Positions 36,581-44,961 of a DNA stretch of 64,000 nucleotides are shown here, one piece after another. The notes under the pieces are model-generated. The model was not told the origin of the DNA, did not search any database, and was given only the letters and a program-made list of their open reading frames with translations. Every line of letters begins with the position of its first letter. Positions within the stretch are counted from its first letter, which is position 1. A program made the translations under genes and the position numbers. The stretch comes from Photobacterium sp. TLY01 (lineage in GTDB: Bacteria > Pseudomonadota > Gammaproteobacteria > Enterobacterales > Vibrionaceae): NCBI RefSeq assembly GCF_021432065.1, contig NZ_CP090365.1, positions 186,001 through 250,000 on the forward strand, written 5' to 3'.

Positions 36581-36909
36581 TCCGAACCACTATTAAATAC
36601 TGTATCAATATCCCATCATTGGTAGCTGCTCACAAATGATGAGGGCGAACAAAGAGAGCACAGATGCATACGCTTTTGCAGCGGAAGCGTATGCACTGAC
36701 ACTGTATTTAACTTTCAATATTTCAATTGCTTACATTTAATACGCCACGACAATCACGATTTTTCTCTCCCAACACTCTACTGCATAAATGCAACAAGAC
36801 ACCTATTAATTCTTGCCATAAAATAATCACGAATAGTATCAGGGCTACTCATAACCCACCGTGGGGCCTATTTCTGCAAGAACAGAAAACATAAAAACAG
36901 GACTAAGAC
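36581..36909. other. Intergenic region with an 11-bp inverted repeat
   Basis: 329 bp without a gene. The perfect inverted repeat TGCATACGCTT / AAGCGTATGCA (36665-36695) has no T-run and may be a factor-dependent terminator of the esterase gene. AGGACTAAGAC forms the ribosome site of the next gene. Confidence 0.5.
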
Positions 36910-38094
36910 ATGCAAGGTCAACTCCCTTTATTAACACCGATTCGCGGTATTGCTGCGCTCATCGTTACCTATTTTCATGCCCGTTTAATTTTGTTTCCGC
37001 AATGGCGGGACAGTATTGCGCAATCCACTCATTTTTTGGAAAACGGTTATCTCTGGGTGGATATCTTTTTTATCTTGAGTGGCTTTGTCATGATGCATGT
37101 TTATCAATCAACTTTCGCCACAGGCAGTAGCTTCAAAAAATGGCGAGGGTTTATGTGGTTGCGTTTCAGTCGTATTTATCCTCTGTTCTTTGTCACTCTG
37201 GCCGTACTCTTTAGTTGGGAATATTACAAATCGGTACACCACATAGGCTTTTATGCCGGCCCATTATTTGATGCTTGGGGTGCCACGGGAATTCCTCCTT
37301 TTACCGGCCCGTTTAACCGAACCGAGACCCTGTTACCCAATTTGTTCCTGGTAAATGGTATTCTTTCCCAGCCTTTAAGCTGGAACATTGCGGGATGGTC
37401 ACTGAGTATTGAATGGCTGTGTTATATGGTCTTTCCGTTGCTAATATCAGTGCTTTTGCGATCAGCAAAAAGCAATGCCTGGCTGCCAGTCCTGATTATG
37501 CTGGTACTAAGCGGTATGGTGAACATGCATGGAACATTGGATATCACTTCAACACTGAATGCATTTGTCCGTGGCCTTTGCGGCTTCACATTAGGTCTGT
37601 GGTTATCCCGGATCTCATTCGGTCCCAGAACGAAAAGCTGGATCAATCACGATGGGATACTGTTTGCGCTCATCATTGCGTTAATCACAGTACTTCAATT
37701 CAGCATCAGCTACACAGTCACTATGGCGACTTATGTACTGTTTGCAATCTTAGTACTCGTTGCGGCCAATCAGGAAAAACGATCTTCGTTGTTGCTCAGC
37801 TTACTCGATAATAAAGTCACGCAATTTTTGGGCGATATCTCTTATTCCATTTACCTTTGGCATTCTGTCTTGCTATTAGCTGGGGTGGAAGTTATCCATC
37901 ACATTAACCCAGACTGGACCGCATGGTGGTATGCACAAACATCTGCTGGTATTGTATTGACCGGTATCCTTTTGTTTACCGCTGCGCTGATCTGCATTTC
38001 CACATTCAGTTACTACTTATTCGAACGCCCATTGATGACATGGATGCGGGGAATGGCAGGGAGACGCACCCCGCCAGAAGTGTCTAAAGCATAA
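36910..38094 (+). CDS. Acyltransferase family 3 membrane protein (OafA-like)
   Basis: A 394-residue protein with about ten membrane helices and the acyltransferase-3 signature: PLLTPIRGIAALIVTYFHARL at the N-terminus with catalytic-type His, and LWVDIFFILSGFVMMHVY. SISYTV and ISYSIYLWHS follow. Such enzymes O-acylate lipopolysaccharide, peptidoglycan or exported glycans. No glycan cluster is adjacent, so the acceptor is unknown. A perfect 11-bp hairpin (38110-38134) follows. Confidence 0.9.
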   Translation: MQGQLPLLTPIRGIAALIVTYFHARLILFPQWRDSIAQSTHFLENGYLWVDIFFILSGFVMMHVYQSTFATGSSFKKWRGFMWLRFSRIYPLFFVTLAVLFSWEYYKSVHHIGFYAGPLFDAWGATGIPPFTGPFNRTETLLPNLFLVNGILSQPLSWNIAGWSLSIEWLCYMVFPLLISVLLRSAKSNAWLPVLIMLVLSGMVNMHGTLDITSTLNAFVRGLCGFTLGLWLSRISFGPRTKSWINHDGILFALIIALITVLQFSISYTVTMATYVLFAILVLVAANQEKRSSLLLSLLDNKVTQFLGDISYSIYLWHSVLLLAGVEVIHHINPDWTAWWYAQTSAGIVLTGILLFTAALICISTFSYYLFERPLMTWMRGMAGRRTPPEVSKA

Positions 38095-38109
38095 CTGTTG
38101 ATTACAATT

Positions 38110-38134
38110 ACAGTGGCTGAGATTCAGCCACTGT
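38110..38134 (+). terminator. Hairpin after the acyltransferase gene
   Basis: ACAGTGGCTGA-GAT-TCAGCCACTGT has perfect 11-bp arms and is followed by TTAACTT; a probable terminator with a weak T-run. Confidence 0.6.
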
Positions 38135-38371
38135 TAACTTAATCAGGCTATGTTAAACAATTCATTATTCGCTCAATATCATGATATTTCACTAATGTAG
38201 GACGACAGGATACCTGTAAGAAAAGTCATTTTTCCCAATAATTATGTGATAATGTCCTAATAAATAAACTTAAGATAATACCATACGTTTTATATGGTCG
38301 CCTAATTTTCCTTTACTTTCAACGAGAAAGTGTATCGCTATCTTGCTTCCGGGCTAATCATAGGAAATACC

Positions 38372-38782
38372 GTGTCTAATACTAACATGAATCAATTTAA
38401 AAGTTTTTCTCTCATTACAATACAAGGGTTTCTTGTTTTCATCCTCGTTGCTGCAATCGCCTTATTGATTTCAATATCATTTTCAGAGATATTTTTTAGT
38501 AATTATAATGAAAGCAGCCCGGCAGGAGCGACATTCTTTATTTCCGGTATGTACTTAACATTATTCATCACCAAAAAAACATGGCATTCATCGATCAATA
38601 AAGATTTAAAAAAAACTTTACTAACAACTTCATTGATATGTTCAACTATTATTTACTCAGTCTATTGCATCATTAAAGAAATTAAAGACTTTGATAGACT
38701 TTTAGACCAATACATTTTATTACAAGTGGTAGCAGTATTATTAACACTGATATTGCAATACTTCATATACAGCAAGAAATAA
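38372..38782 (+). CDS. Hypothetical four-helix membrane protein
   Basis: A protein of about 136 residues with four hydrophobic segments (ITIQGFLVFILVAAIALLISIS; FISGMYLTLFIT; TTSLICSTIIYSVYCI; LLQVVAVLLTLILQYFIY). No family recognised. GTG at 38372 is preferred because AGGAAATACC precedes it; an upstream GTG at 38330 is possible. The gene is strikingly AT-rich compared with its neighbours, suggesting recent acquisition. Confidence 0.65.
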   Translation: MSNTNMNQFKSFSLITIQGFLVFILVAAIALLISISFSEIFFSNYNESSPAGATFFISGMYLTLFITKKTWHSSINKDLKKTLLTTSLICSTIIYSVYCIIKEIKDFDRLLDQYILLQVVAVLLTLILQYFIYSKK

Positions 38783-39044
38783 GCTATAAACTCGACATTC
38801 ACTATCCCCATCCTTATCTAAATCACATAGAAGAATTCATCCCTACATGTCAGGTTGTCGGCGCAAAAAGCGCCAACAACCTCTTCAACCGTACGACTTC
38901 AGCCACCGAATGTGTGTCAAGACAAAACAAACTGGCAGATCAGAGCCAACCAGCCATACTGTTGCAACCTGTCAGGCAATGTTAGCCTTTAAATGTTAAC
39001 CCAACAGCAAGACATTGGACTTCTTGAAACAGTAGGAAAATTGT

Positions 39045-39476
39045 ATGAAAACATACCTTACGAATAGTAAATTCCTGAATCTCTTACTCTACAGTTTATT
39101 CCTGATGTCCTCGGTTGCGGTAACTGCCGATGATATTCGCACTGAACGCGTTCAATTTCAGAAAGGCACGAACGGCGCCGTGATCGAAGGGAGCATCAAG
39201 GGCTATGAGGTTGTTGATTACGTGTTGAATGCCAAAGAAGGCCAGCAGATGAACGTCAGCATGGCAACCAAGAACACCGCCACCTATTTCAACATACTGG
39301 CACCTGGTGAAAACGAAGCTGCCATGTTTAACGGTTCTGTCAGTGAGAACCAGTATGAGGGAAAGCTGCCTGCGTCTGGTGATTACAAAGTCCGGGTGTA
39401 TATGATGCGATCTGCCGCACGCCGGAACGAAGTCGCTGACTATCGGTTAGAAATGATGATCAACAGCGGAAATTAA
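39045..39476 (+). CDS. Periplasmic inhibitor of g-type lysozyme (PliG-like)
   Basis: A 143-residue protein with a signal peptide (about residues 1-28) and a mature part resembling E. coli PliG (YcgK) as I remember it: VQFQKGTNGAVIEGSIKGYE, AKEGQQMNVSMATKNTATYF, LPASGDYKVRVY and RSAARRNE. PliG blocks goose-type lysozyme of animal hosts and protects peptidoglycan. AGGAAAATTGT precedes the ATG. A perfect 11-bp inverted repeat (39490-39528) follows. It may help in contact with invertebrate or fish hosts. Confidence 0.8.
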   Translation: MKTYLTNSKFLNLLLYSLFLMSSVAVTADDIRTERVQFQKGTNGAVIEGSIKGYEVVDYVLNAKEGQQMNVSMATKNTATYFNILAPGENEAAMFNGSVSENQYEGKLPASGDYKVRVYMMRSAARRNEVADYRLEMMINSGN

Positions 39477-39730
39477 TGTCTGCAGGACGGGAATTAGGCA
39501 GTGCAAGTACATGCCAATGCCTAATTCCTGTCGCCCATCATCCGGCTTTCTCTGAAGGTAAAATACGCCAGGACCCGGCATCAATGACAGCTACAAAACG
39601 CTTCAGCCAATCTGGCTGTCAGTCCTGCTAGCGCATTCATTCGATTGTCAAATGGATAATTTCTGAATATGCGCTTTTGGATTTTCCTATTCCAGTTTAT
39701 TGTTTCGACAATCTCTGAATATTCAAAGTG

Positions 39731-40453
39731 ATGGTTTTGATGCATACGCAAGAATTGAAGCTTGAATTGAATGCGATACAACAAGGTTTTGTCAGCTTAG
39801 TGCCTATTTCGTTGTTCGTATTCGTCTTTGGTGCCGCTTTTGGTTTGGCTGCGGCTCAGGAAGGACTGAATGACGCTGCCGCCGTATTGATGAGCGCCCT
39901 TGTGTTTGCCGGGGCTTCGCAGTTCGCGGCTTTAGACCTTTGGGGAACCCAGGTGCCAGTGCTCCCGTTAGCCATCACAGTCTTTGCCATTAATGCCCGG
40001 CATTTGCTCATCGGAGCAACCTTGTATCCCCATATTCGTTCCCTGAATCCGGCCACCCGCTATGGCGTGATGCTGGTTGCCTCCGATGCCAACTGGGCGC
40101 TGTCGATGCGGGCTTTTGCTCAAAATGAGACGGCCAAAGGACTGGGTTTACTGTTCGGCGGCGGCATCGCCATTTGGTTTTTCTGGATGATTGGGACCTG
40201 GGTTGGTTTTTATTTCGGCAATGCCATCCAAAATCCGTCCGCCTTTGGCGTAGACATGGTGATGGGGTGTTTCCTGCTCACCATGGCGCTGGGAGGCAGC
40301 AAAAACAATAAAACGTACGTGATCTGGGCTGCGGCGGCCGCCTCATCGATTGCCGCTTACCTGTATCTGCCAGAAAACAGTCACGTGATTGTTGGTGCAC
40401 TCACAGGTGGCATCACGGGCGTATTCCTGAAAGGAGATAACCATGAGCATTGA
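39731..40453 (+). CDS. azlC: AzlC-family branched-chain amino-acid exporter subunit
   Basis: A protein of about 240 residues with the AzlC fold (FGAAFGLAAAQEGLND; ALVFAGASQFAALDLW; INARHLLIGATLYP). With AzlD it forms a two-component exporter of branched-chain amino acids. The start is uncertain among GTG 39728, ATG 39731 and ATG 39740. AzlD's start lies inside its end, so both are coupled. Confidence 0.9.
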   Translation: MVLMHTQELKLELNAIQQGFVSLVPISLFVFVFGAAFGLAAAQEGLNDAAAVLMSALVFAGASQFAALDLWGTQVPVLPLAITVFAINARHLLIGATLYPHIRSLNPATRYGVMLVASDANWALSMRAFAQNETAKGLGLLFGGGIAIWFFWMIGTWVGFYFGNAIQNPSAFGVDMVMGCFLLTMALGGSKNNKTYVIWAAAAASSIAAYLYLPENSHVIVGALTGGITGVFLKGDNHEH

Positions 40454-40751
40454 TACCTCGGAAATGGGCACACTGTTACTCGTCATCATCATGGCGGTGG
40501 TGACAATTGCAACCCGCTGGGGAGGTGTATTCATTATGTCTTACATTCCCATCAGCCAGCGTGTTCAGCAGTTTATCTCGGCGATGTCAGGCTCTGTGCT
40601 CATTGCAATTATTGCGCCCATGTTCATCAAGGGAGATACGGGAGCTCAAGCGGCACTCCTGGTAACCGCTGTGGGTACCCTGGTGCTGAAAAAACCGCTG
40701 CTTTCTATTGCTGCCGGCATAGCAATGGCTGCACTGATGCGACAGATGTAG
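40443..40751 (+). CDS. azlD: AzlD-family exporter subunit
   Basis: A 102-residue protein with three or four helices (LLVIIMAVVTIATRWGGVFIM; FISAMSGSVLIAIIAPMF), the small partner of AzlC. AAGGAG lies 7 nt before its ATG, inside the end of azlC, and the genes overlap by 11 bp. Confidence 0.9.
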   Translation: MSIDTSEMGTLLLVIIMAVVTIATRWGGVFIMSYIPISQRVQQFISAMSGSVLIAIIAPMFIKGDTGAQAALLVTAVGTLVLKKPLLSIAAGIAMAALMRQM

Positions 40752-40760
40752 ATATTCAGA

Positions 40761-40791
40761 GGTTCCTGAGTACCACCCGCACTCAGGAACC
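40761..40791. terminator. Bidirectional terminator hairpin
   Basis: GGTTCCTGAGT / ACTCAGGAACC, perfect 11-bp arms, between the convergent azlD and GNAT genes. No clear T-run on either side. Confidence 0.6.
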
Positions 40792-40793
40792 GC

Positions 40794-41222
40794 CTACACT
40801 GCCTCGTACCCCATCACCCATTCTCCTTCGCCGGTATGTTCATCAATATTACCGCCAAGAACACGAAAGCCCTGAGAAAGATAGAAGCGATAGCTCGCAT
40901 CATTGCGTTTATACACATTCAGCGACAGCGACTCGCGCCGTTTTTTGGCATGGTTGAGCAGTGCTTTCCCTATCCCTTTGCCCTGCACATCGGGTTTGAC
41001 GAAAATGGCCGCCAGCTGGTTTTGGTACAGGGCATAGAATCCCTTTACTGTCCCGTTTTCAGCCCAGACGTACACTTCTGAAGCCGGCAGATACATGTTT
41101 CGCATGTTATCGAGCTGTGACTGCCAGAAATTCGGGGAAATAAAATCGTGCGCTTTGAGTGAAGCATTGAGCCAGATATCCAGTACCGGCTCCATGTCTG
41201 TGTCTGTAAATGCTCTAATCAT
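40794..41222 (-). CDS. GNAT acetyltransferase (YiaC-like)
   Basis: A 142-residue single-domain GNAT with the acetyl-CoA loop VQGKGIGKALLNHAKKR (about residues 78-94) and C-terminal NDASYRFYLSQGF. The N-terminal MIRAFTDTDMEPVLDIWLNASLKAHDFI resembles E. coli YiaC, a protein lysine acetyltransferase, but the substrate is not certain. Confidence 0.88.
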   Translation of the reverse strand: MIRAFTDTDMEPVLDIWLNASLKAHDFISPNFWQSQLDNMRNMYLPASEVYVWAENGTVKGFYALYQNQLAAIFVKPDVQGKGIGKALLNHAKKRRESLSLNVYKRNDASYRFYLSQGFRVLGGNIDEHTGEGEWVMGYEAV

Positions 41223-41387
41223 TGTGTCTTTATGTTGTTTGCGTTCACAGGAGTATCCCAGTTAACACGGTGGCCTTGCCAGAACAGAGATCCCAGAATG
41301 AAGGAAAGTAGTCGGTATGCGTCGCAAAATCTCGCCCCGGCACGTCCGCATCTCTCCTTCAGACCTCTCGACTTTCACCTACTTTCG

Positions 41388-41612
41388 TTAGAACCCCGAG
41401 CCCATATTGAAGTAAAAAGCGCTTTCTTCGTCACTGAAAGCAATATCGATATGCAGGCCGTACCGGCGGGCGATCAGGTAGCGAAAGCCCGTGCCATAAG
41501 CGGTTTCACTGACCTTATGATTGGACACACTCATTTCCGTTTGCGGCCAAAACTTAGCCCCAGCAATCGTGGTGTATCCTGAACCAGGAACTGGAATTTC
41601 TGGATTGCCGCA
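41388..41612 (-). pseudogene. 3' remnant of a BamA-like outer-membrane protein gene
   Basis: The minus strand encodes about 73 residues ending in GTGFRYLIARRYGLHIDIAF and then YFNMGSGF followed by TAA at 41390-41388. An internal arginine-rich strand and a terminal phenylalanine are typical of the last beta strands of Omp85/surface-antigen proteins. An in-frame TAG lies immediately upstream, and the next gene begins to its right. The 5' portion is gone, so this is a gene fragment. Confidence 0.6.
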
Positions 41613-41615
41613 GTC

Positions 41616-42122
41616 CTAACAAAGGACCCATTCACCGTCCTGATGTATCCGAATGTCGCGGCGGTAAATGTCCGTACCGCGCAGGCTGCCATCCTCGCCC
41701 ACACGCTGCCAGCCCCAGCGACGGTAATGGCGTAACGCCCTTTCGTTGGTGCGGCTGACCGTTAACAACATTGCCTGACAGCCCGCCTGAGAAAGCGTAT
41801 CTGCCATAAACCGCTGTGCGGCATCGGCCACACCGGAGCCACGGTATTCAGGAATAAGGTAAATCAGGTGGATATAGCCTGTTTCGGCTTGATCGGAATA
41901 AGACTTAAACTCCAGCTGGCCAATAATCTGGTCATTCTCCCAGATATGAATGTAATACCAGCGGGGGTCCACCAGCCGGGCACGCATTCTTTCTTCATAA
42001 CCGCGAATAAAGGGCGCAAAGCCGTGGTCAGACTGAAAGGTGCACACAAAAGCATCTCGCCGGAAGGCCATGCAAACTGAAAAATGGTCATCAACATTAA
42101 CTGGACGAAATTCAGGTTTCAC
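41616..42122 (-). CDS. GNAT acetyltransferase
   Basis: A 168-residue single-domain GNAT (MKPEFRPVNVDDHFSVCMAFR; IHLIYLIPEYRGSGVADAAQRFM with the acetyl-CoA loop; RTNERALRHYRRWGWQRVGED). Substrate unknown. The stop at 41616 directly abuts the outer-membrane protein fragment, and the next gene upstream is more than 150 bp away. Confidence 0.88.
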   Translation of the reverse strand: MKPEFRPVNVDDHFSVCMAFRRDAFVCTFQSDHGFAPFIRGYEERMRARLVDPRWYYIHIWENDQIIGQLEFKSYSDQAETGYIHLIYLIPEYRGSGVADAAQRFMADTLSQAGCQAMLLTVSRTNERALRHYRRWGWQRVGEDGSLRGTDIYRRDIRIHQDGEWVLC

Positions 42123-42280
42123 ATGGCCTCCCAGTTAGGTGCAATCTCGTCAGTTCAGACGCCAACGGCCGCATTATAGTGAATCAACCGTGTAAACTGC
42201 GATTCAGAAGGTTTAAAACGGCAATCCAGATCTTTCCCGACACGTCGAATACGCTGTGTGTTCATTCTCATAGAAGGTGG

Positions 42281-42700
42281 TCAGTCAAATAATATCTGAA
42301 GTGCTCGACTGTCAAAATGATCATTCGCATCTTCACTCATGCACCGAATTGGCACCATCCAGTCAAGGTCATATAGCCGAGCATGTTCAAAAATCATGCA
42401 AGACTGATAATTCACGAAATAATCTTCTATATTTTCTTCAGACAGCGTTCCATAACGTTTGATTGAATCTGAAGCACAATAATTCGAAGCAGGTGATATT
42501 TCAACGGTACACGCACCTTCAGAAATATTCATACATTTCTGATATAACGGATTCGCACAGATGACTTTACCGCCATTCTTCTCTATTTTCCCCGCGACCA
42601 GTTCCAGCCAAGCATGATGGAGAGCGGGCTCCTCTTGCGGTTTACTGGCACAACCTGTCAACAGACTCACCATCAGGCTCACTCGAATGATTTTATTCAT
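42281..42700 (-). CDS. Hypothetical lipoprotein
   Basis: A 139-residue protein with a lipoprotein signal (MNKIIRVSLMVSLLTGCAS, lipobox LLTGC, Cys17) and six or more further cysteines in the mature part (CANPLYQKCMNISEGAC; NYCASDS). No family recognised. It starts 6 bp after the peptide deformylase stop on the same strand, so it is co-transcribed with it. Confidence 0.72.
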   Translation of the reverse strand: MNKIIRVSLMVSLLTGCASKPQEEPALHHAWLELVAGKIEKNGGKVICANPLYQKCMNISEGACTVEISPASNYCASDSIKRYGTLSEENIEDYFVNYQSCMIFEHARLYDLDWMVPIRCMSEDANDHFDSRALQILFD

Positions 42701-42706
42701 TATTTT

Positions 42707-43219
42707 CTACGCTGTTTTCGCCATCGTCTTCACGGCTTTTTTGACTTTCTTCATCGCCATTTGGCGTTTGAATGGCGACAGATAATCAATGAACAGATTT
42801 CCGCTCAGATGGTCAATTTCGTGCTGCATCACAATAGCCAGAAAATCATCACGCTCTATCGTTACTGGATTTCCCTGCCGATCAAGTGCAGTCACCACCA
42901 CAGATTGATAACGCTCAACATCGGCGTAATAATCCGGCACTGAAAGACAACCTTCCTGTCCCATGGCTTTATTTTCACCACGCGCCACGACCGGGTTAAT
43001 CAGCACCAAAGGTTGATCTCTGGTCTCTGAGATATCAATCACCACCACAGCTTCTCGGCGACCAACCTGAGTCGCCGCCAGGCCAATACCATTCGCGGTG
43101 GCATACAGGGTCTCCAGCATGTCATCCACCAGCGTCTGAACAGCAGTAATATCCGTCACAGGAATGGCCTGCTCTTTTAAACGGGGATCCGGGGCGGTGA
43201 GAATCTCTAATCGTGCCAT
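42707..43219 (-). CDS. def: Peptide deformylase
   Basis: A 170-residue metalloenzyme with all three motifs: GIGLAATQ (44-51), EGCLS (89-93) and HEIDH (133-137). It removes the formyl group from nascent N-terminal methionine. No fmt follows, so this is probably a secondary deformylase of the kind Vibrionaceae often carry on their second chromosome, not the housekeeping def-fmt copy. It is followed by a lipoprotein gene. Confidence 0.95.
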   Translation of the reverse strand: MARLEILTAPDPRLKEQAIPVTDITAVQTLVDDMLETLYATANGIGLAATQVGRREAVVVIDISETRDQPLVLINPVVARGENKAMGQEGCLSVPDYYADVERYQSVVVTALDRQGNPVTIERDDFLAIVMQHEIDHLSGNLFIDYLSPFKRQMAMKKVKKAVKTMAKTA

Positions 43220-43307
43220 CTTGTTTCAATTACCTTAACGTTAACGACAATCAGGTTCAGCATTCTCTGATACTTTTGTGCTCACCGCATTATCTTATGG
43301 GTTTTCT

Positions 43308-44039
43308 TTAATTTTCATAAGTCACTGGTGCAGTAAAAATATAGCCGTTGCCCCGCATGGTTTTGATGTACTTGGGATGCTTGCCGCTGTCACCCAGTCG
43401 CTGTCGCAACCGGCTCAGCTGAACATCAATTCCCCGCTCAAACGGCAGCGCTTCACGGCCCCGGGTGGCATTGGAAATGGTGTCCCTGTCCAGCACTTCA
43501 TTGGGACGGGATAAAAAGAGCATCAGCAAACTGAAATCCCCGCCCGTCAGTTCATAGTCCTGCTCTGTCTGCAGGTCATAGAGCCGGTGAGATAGCGTCT
43601 CCAGACGCCAGTGTCCGAACCGGATCGATCGGGGCAAGGCCGTCGGTTGCACGATTTCCTCCGGACCGGCAGGGCGTGTGCGACGCAACAGTGCCTTAAT
43701 GCGCGCCAGCAACTGACGCGGACTGAATGGCTTGGCGATATAATCATCAGCGCCAATTTCCAGCCCCAGAATCTGATCCATTTCATCCGAGGCAGCGGTC
43801 AGCATCATAATCGGCACTTCCGATGATTTCCGCACAAACTGGCACAAGGTAAAGCCGTCGTCCCCCGGCATCATCACATCCAGCAGGATGACATCGGGCG
43901 AATGCACTTCAAGCTGCTGCTTCATGGCAATGCCATCTTCTGCGGTGATCACCTCATAGCCGGATTTCGCCAGATACTCCTGTAATAACTCGCGGATTTC
44001 GACATCGTCATCCACAACCAGAATGGTCTTTGTCGACAT
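43308..44039 (-). CDS. OmpR-family response regulator (orphan in window)
   Basis: A 243-residue regulator with a receiver domain (acidic D10-D12, phospho-acceptor D54, T81, K103) and a C-terminal OmpR/PhoB winged helix (FGHWRLETLSHRL; RGREALPFERGIDVQLSRLRQRLG). ATG at 44039 is chosen over an upstream start at 44090. No histidine kinase gene lies next to it; its downstream neighbour is deformylase on the same strand. Confidence 0.92.
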   Translation of the reverse strand: MSTKTILVVDDDVEIRELLQEYLAKSGYEVITAEDGIAMKQQLEVHSPDVILLDVMMPGDDGFTLCQFVRKSSEVPIMMLTAASDEMDQILGLEIGADDYIAKPFSPRQLLARIKALLRRTRPAGPEEIVQPTALPRSIRFGHWRLETLSHRLYDLQTEQDYELTGGDFSLLMLFLSRPNEVLDRDTISNATRGREALPFERGIDVQLSRLRQRLGDSGKHPKYIKTMRGNGYIFTAPVTYEN

Positions 44040-44320
44040 GGTGGTGTTCTCTTTCTGTTCGTACACGTCATTATCGTTATGATTTTTCACTGCTAACTTT
44101 CATCAAGCGCTTTGCAAGTCGCTTCATTGATCCCTGAAAGTAATTCAGCCGCTAGCAGTGTTATTCATTACCGGGATGAAATCACGGTTCAGGCGACAAA
44201 AGTTTGAGGCGGATAAGGTTTTACGGCCTGGTTGCAGGTGAAATTTTGCTGCCAGCTTCCACTGATACGCCATTCATGCATAATGCTTTTAAAGCAGTCT
44301 GTTCAGAGAAAAACTCCCTT

Positions 44321-44845
44321 ATGCTCACCATTGATTACGCCATCTTTGACGATCATGCCGCGATTACCGATCTGCATGTTCGCAACTGGCAGGCCGTGTA
44401 TTGCAACGATCTGTCGGAGCAATACCTGACGCACGATATCCATCAGGACAGGTTTCAGACCTGGTATTCGCGCTTAACTCAGCCCATGAGCAAGCGTCAT
44501 ATTCTGGTTGCAAAACAAAACGGGCAAATGTGTGGATTTATCTGCATCGAGCTGGATGCGCATCCTGAACTGGGCACACTGGTGGATAACCTGCATGTGA
44601 ACCCTGAAATCAAAGGGCAAGGCATTGGCAAGCAACTGCTTGCTGCGGCCAAAAAGATTATGGCTGAGCACGCGCAGTCAGACGGTCTGTATCTCGAAGT
44701 GCTGGCGTCTAATCTGCCGGCCATCGGCTTCTATCAGCGGATGGGCGGCACAGCGTACTGTGCGCAGACCTGGCAGGCACCGGACGGCACTGTGGTTGAT
44801 GAGTATGTTTACCATTGGCCCCGACGCGAACATTTAACGTTCTAA
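44321..44845 (+). CDS. GNAT acetyltransferase
   Basis: A 174-residue GNAT with NLHVNPEIKGQGIGKQLLAAAK as the acetyl-CoA loop and YLEVLASNLPAIGFYQRMGG at the C-terminus. ATG at 44321 (MLTIDYAIFDDHAAITDLH) gives the normal family length; the longer frame from 44204 has no homology-like N-terminus. A hairpin ACGACCC/GGGTCGT with T4 (44869-44897) follows as terminator. Confidence 0.87.
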   Translation: MLTIDYAIFDDHAAITDLHVRNWQAVYCNDLSEQYLTHDIHQDRFQTWYSRLTQPMSKRHILVAKQNGQMCGFICIELDAHPELGTLVDNLHVNPEIKGQGIGKQLLAAAKKIMAEHAQSDGLYLEVLASNLPAIGFYQRMGGTAYCAQTWQAPDGTVVDEYVYHWPRREHLTF

Positions 44846-44868
44846 ACGCAGAATTTGCAGTGCCTGTC

Positions 44869-44897
44869 ACGACCCTGTCTGTCCAACGGGTCGTTTT
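44869..44897 (+). terminator. Terminator of the GNAT gene
   Basis: ACGACCC / GGGTCGT arms with a TTTT run. A second perfect inverted repeat, CAGCTCTCTC / GAGAGAGCTG (44925-44951), lies further on before the convergent Gate-domain gene. Confidence 0.65.
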
Positions 44898-44961
44898 GCA
44901 GCAATCATGAAAGAAGAGCGACCCCAGCTCTCTCCATCTCAGAGAGAGCTGAGAAGAGAGC

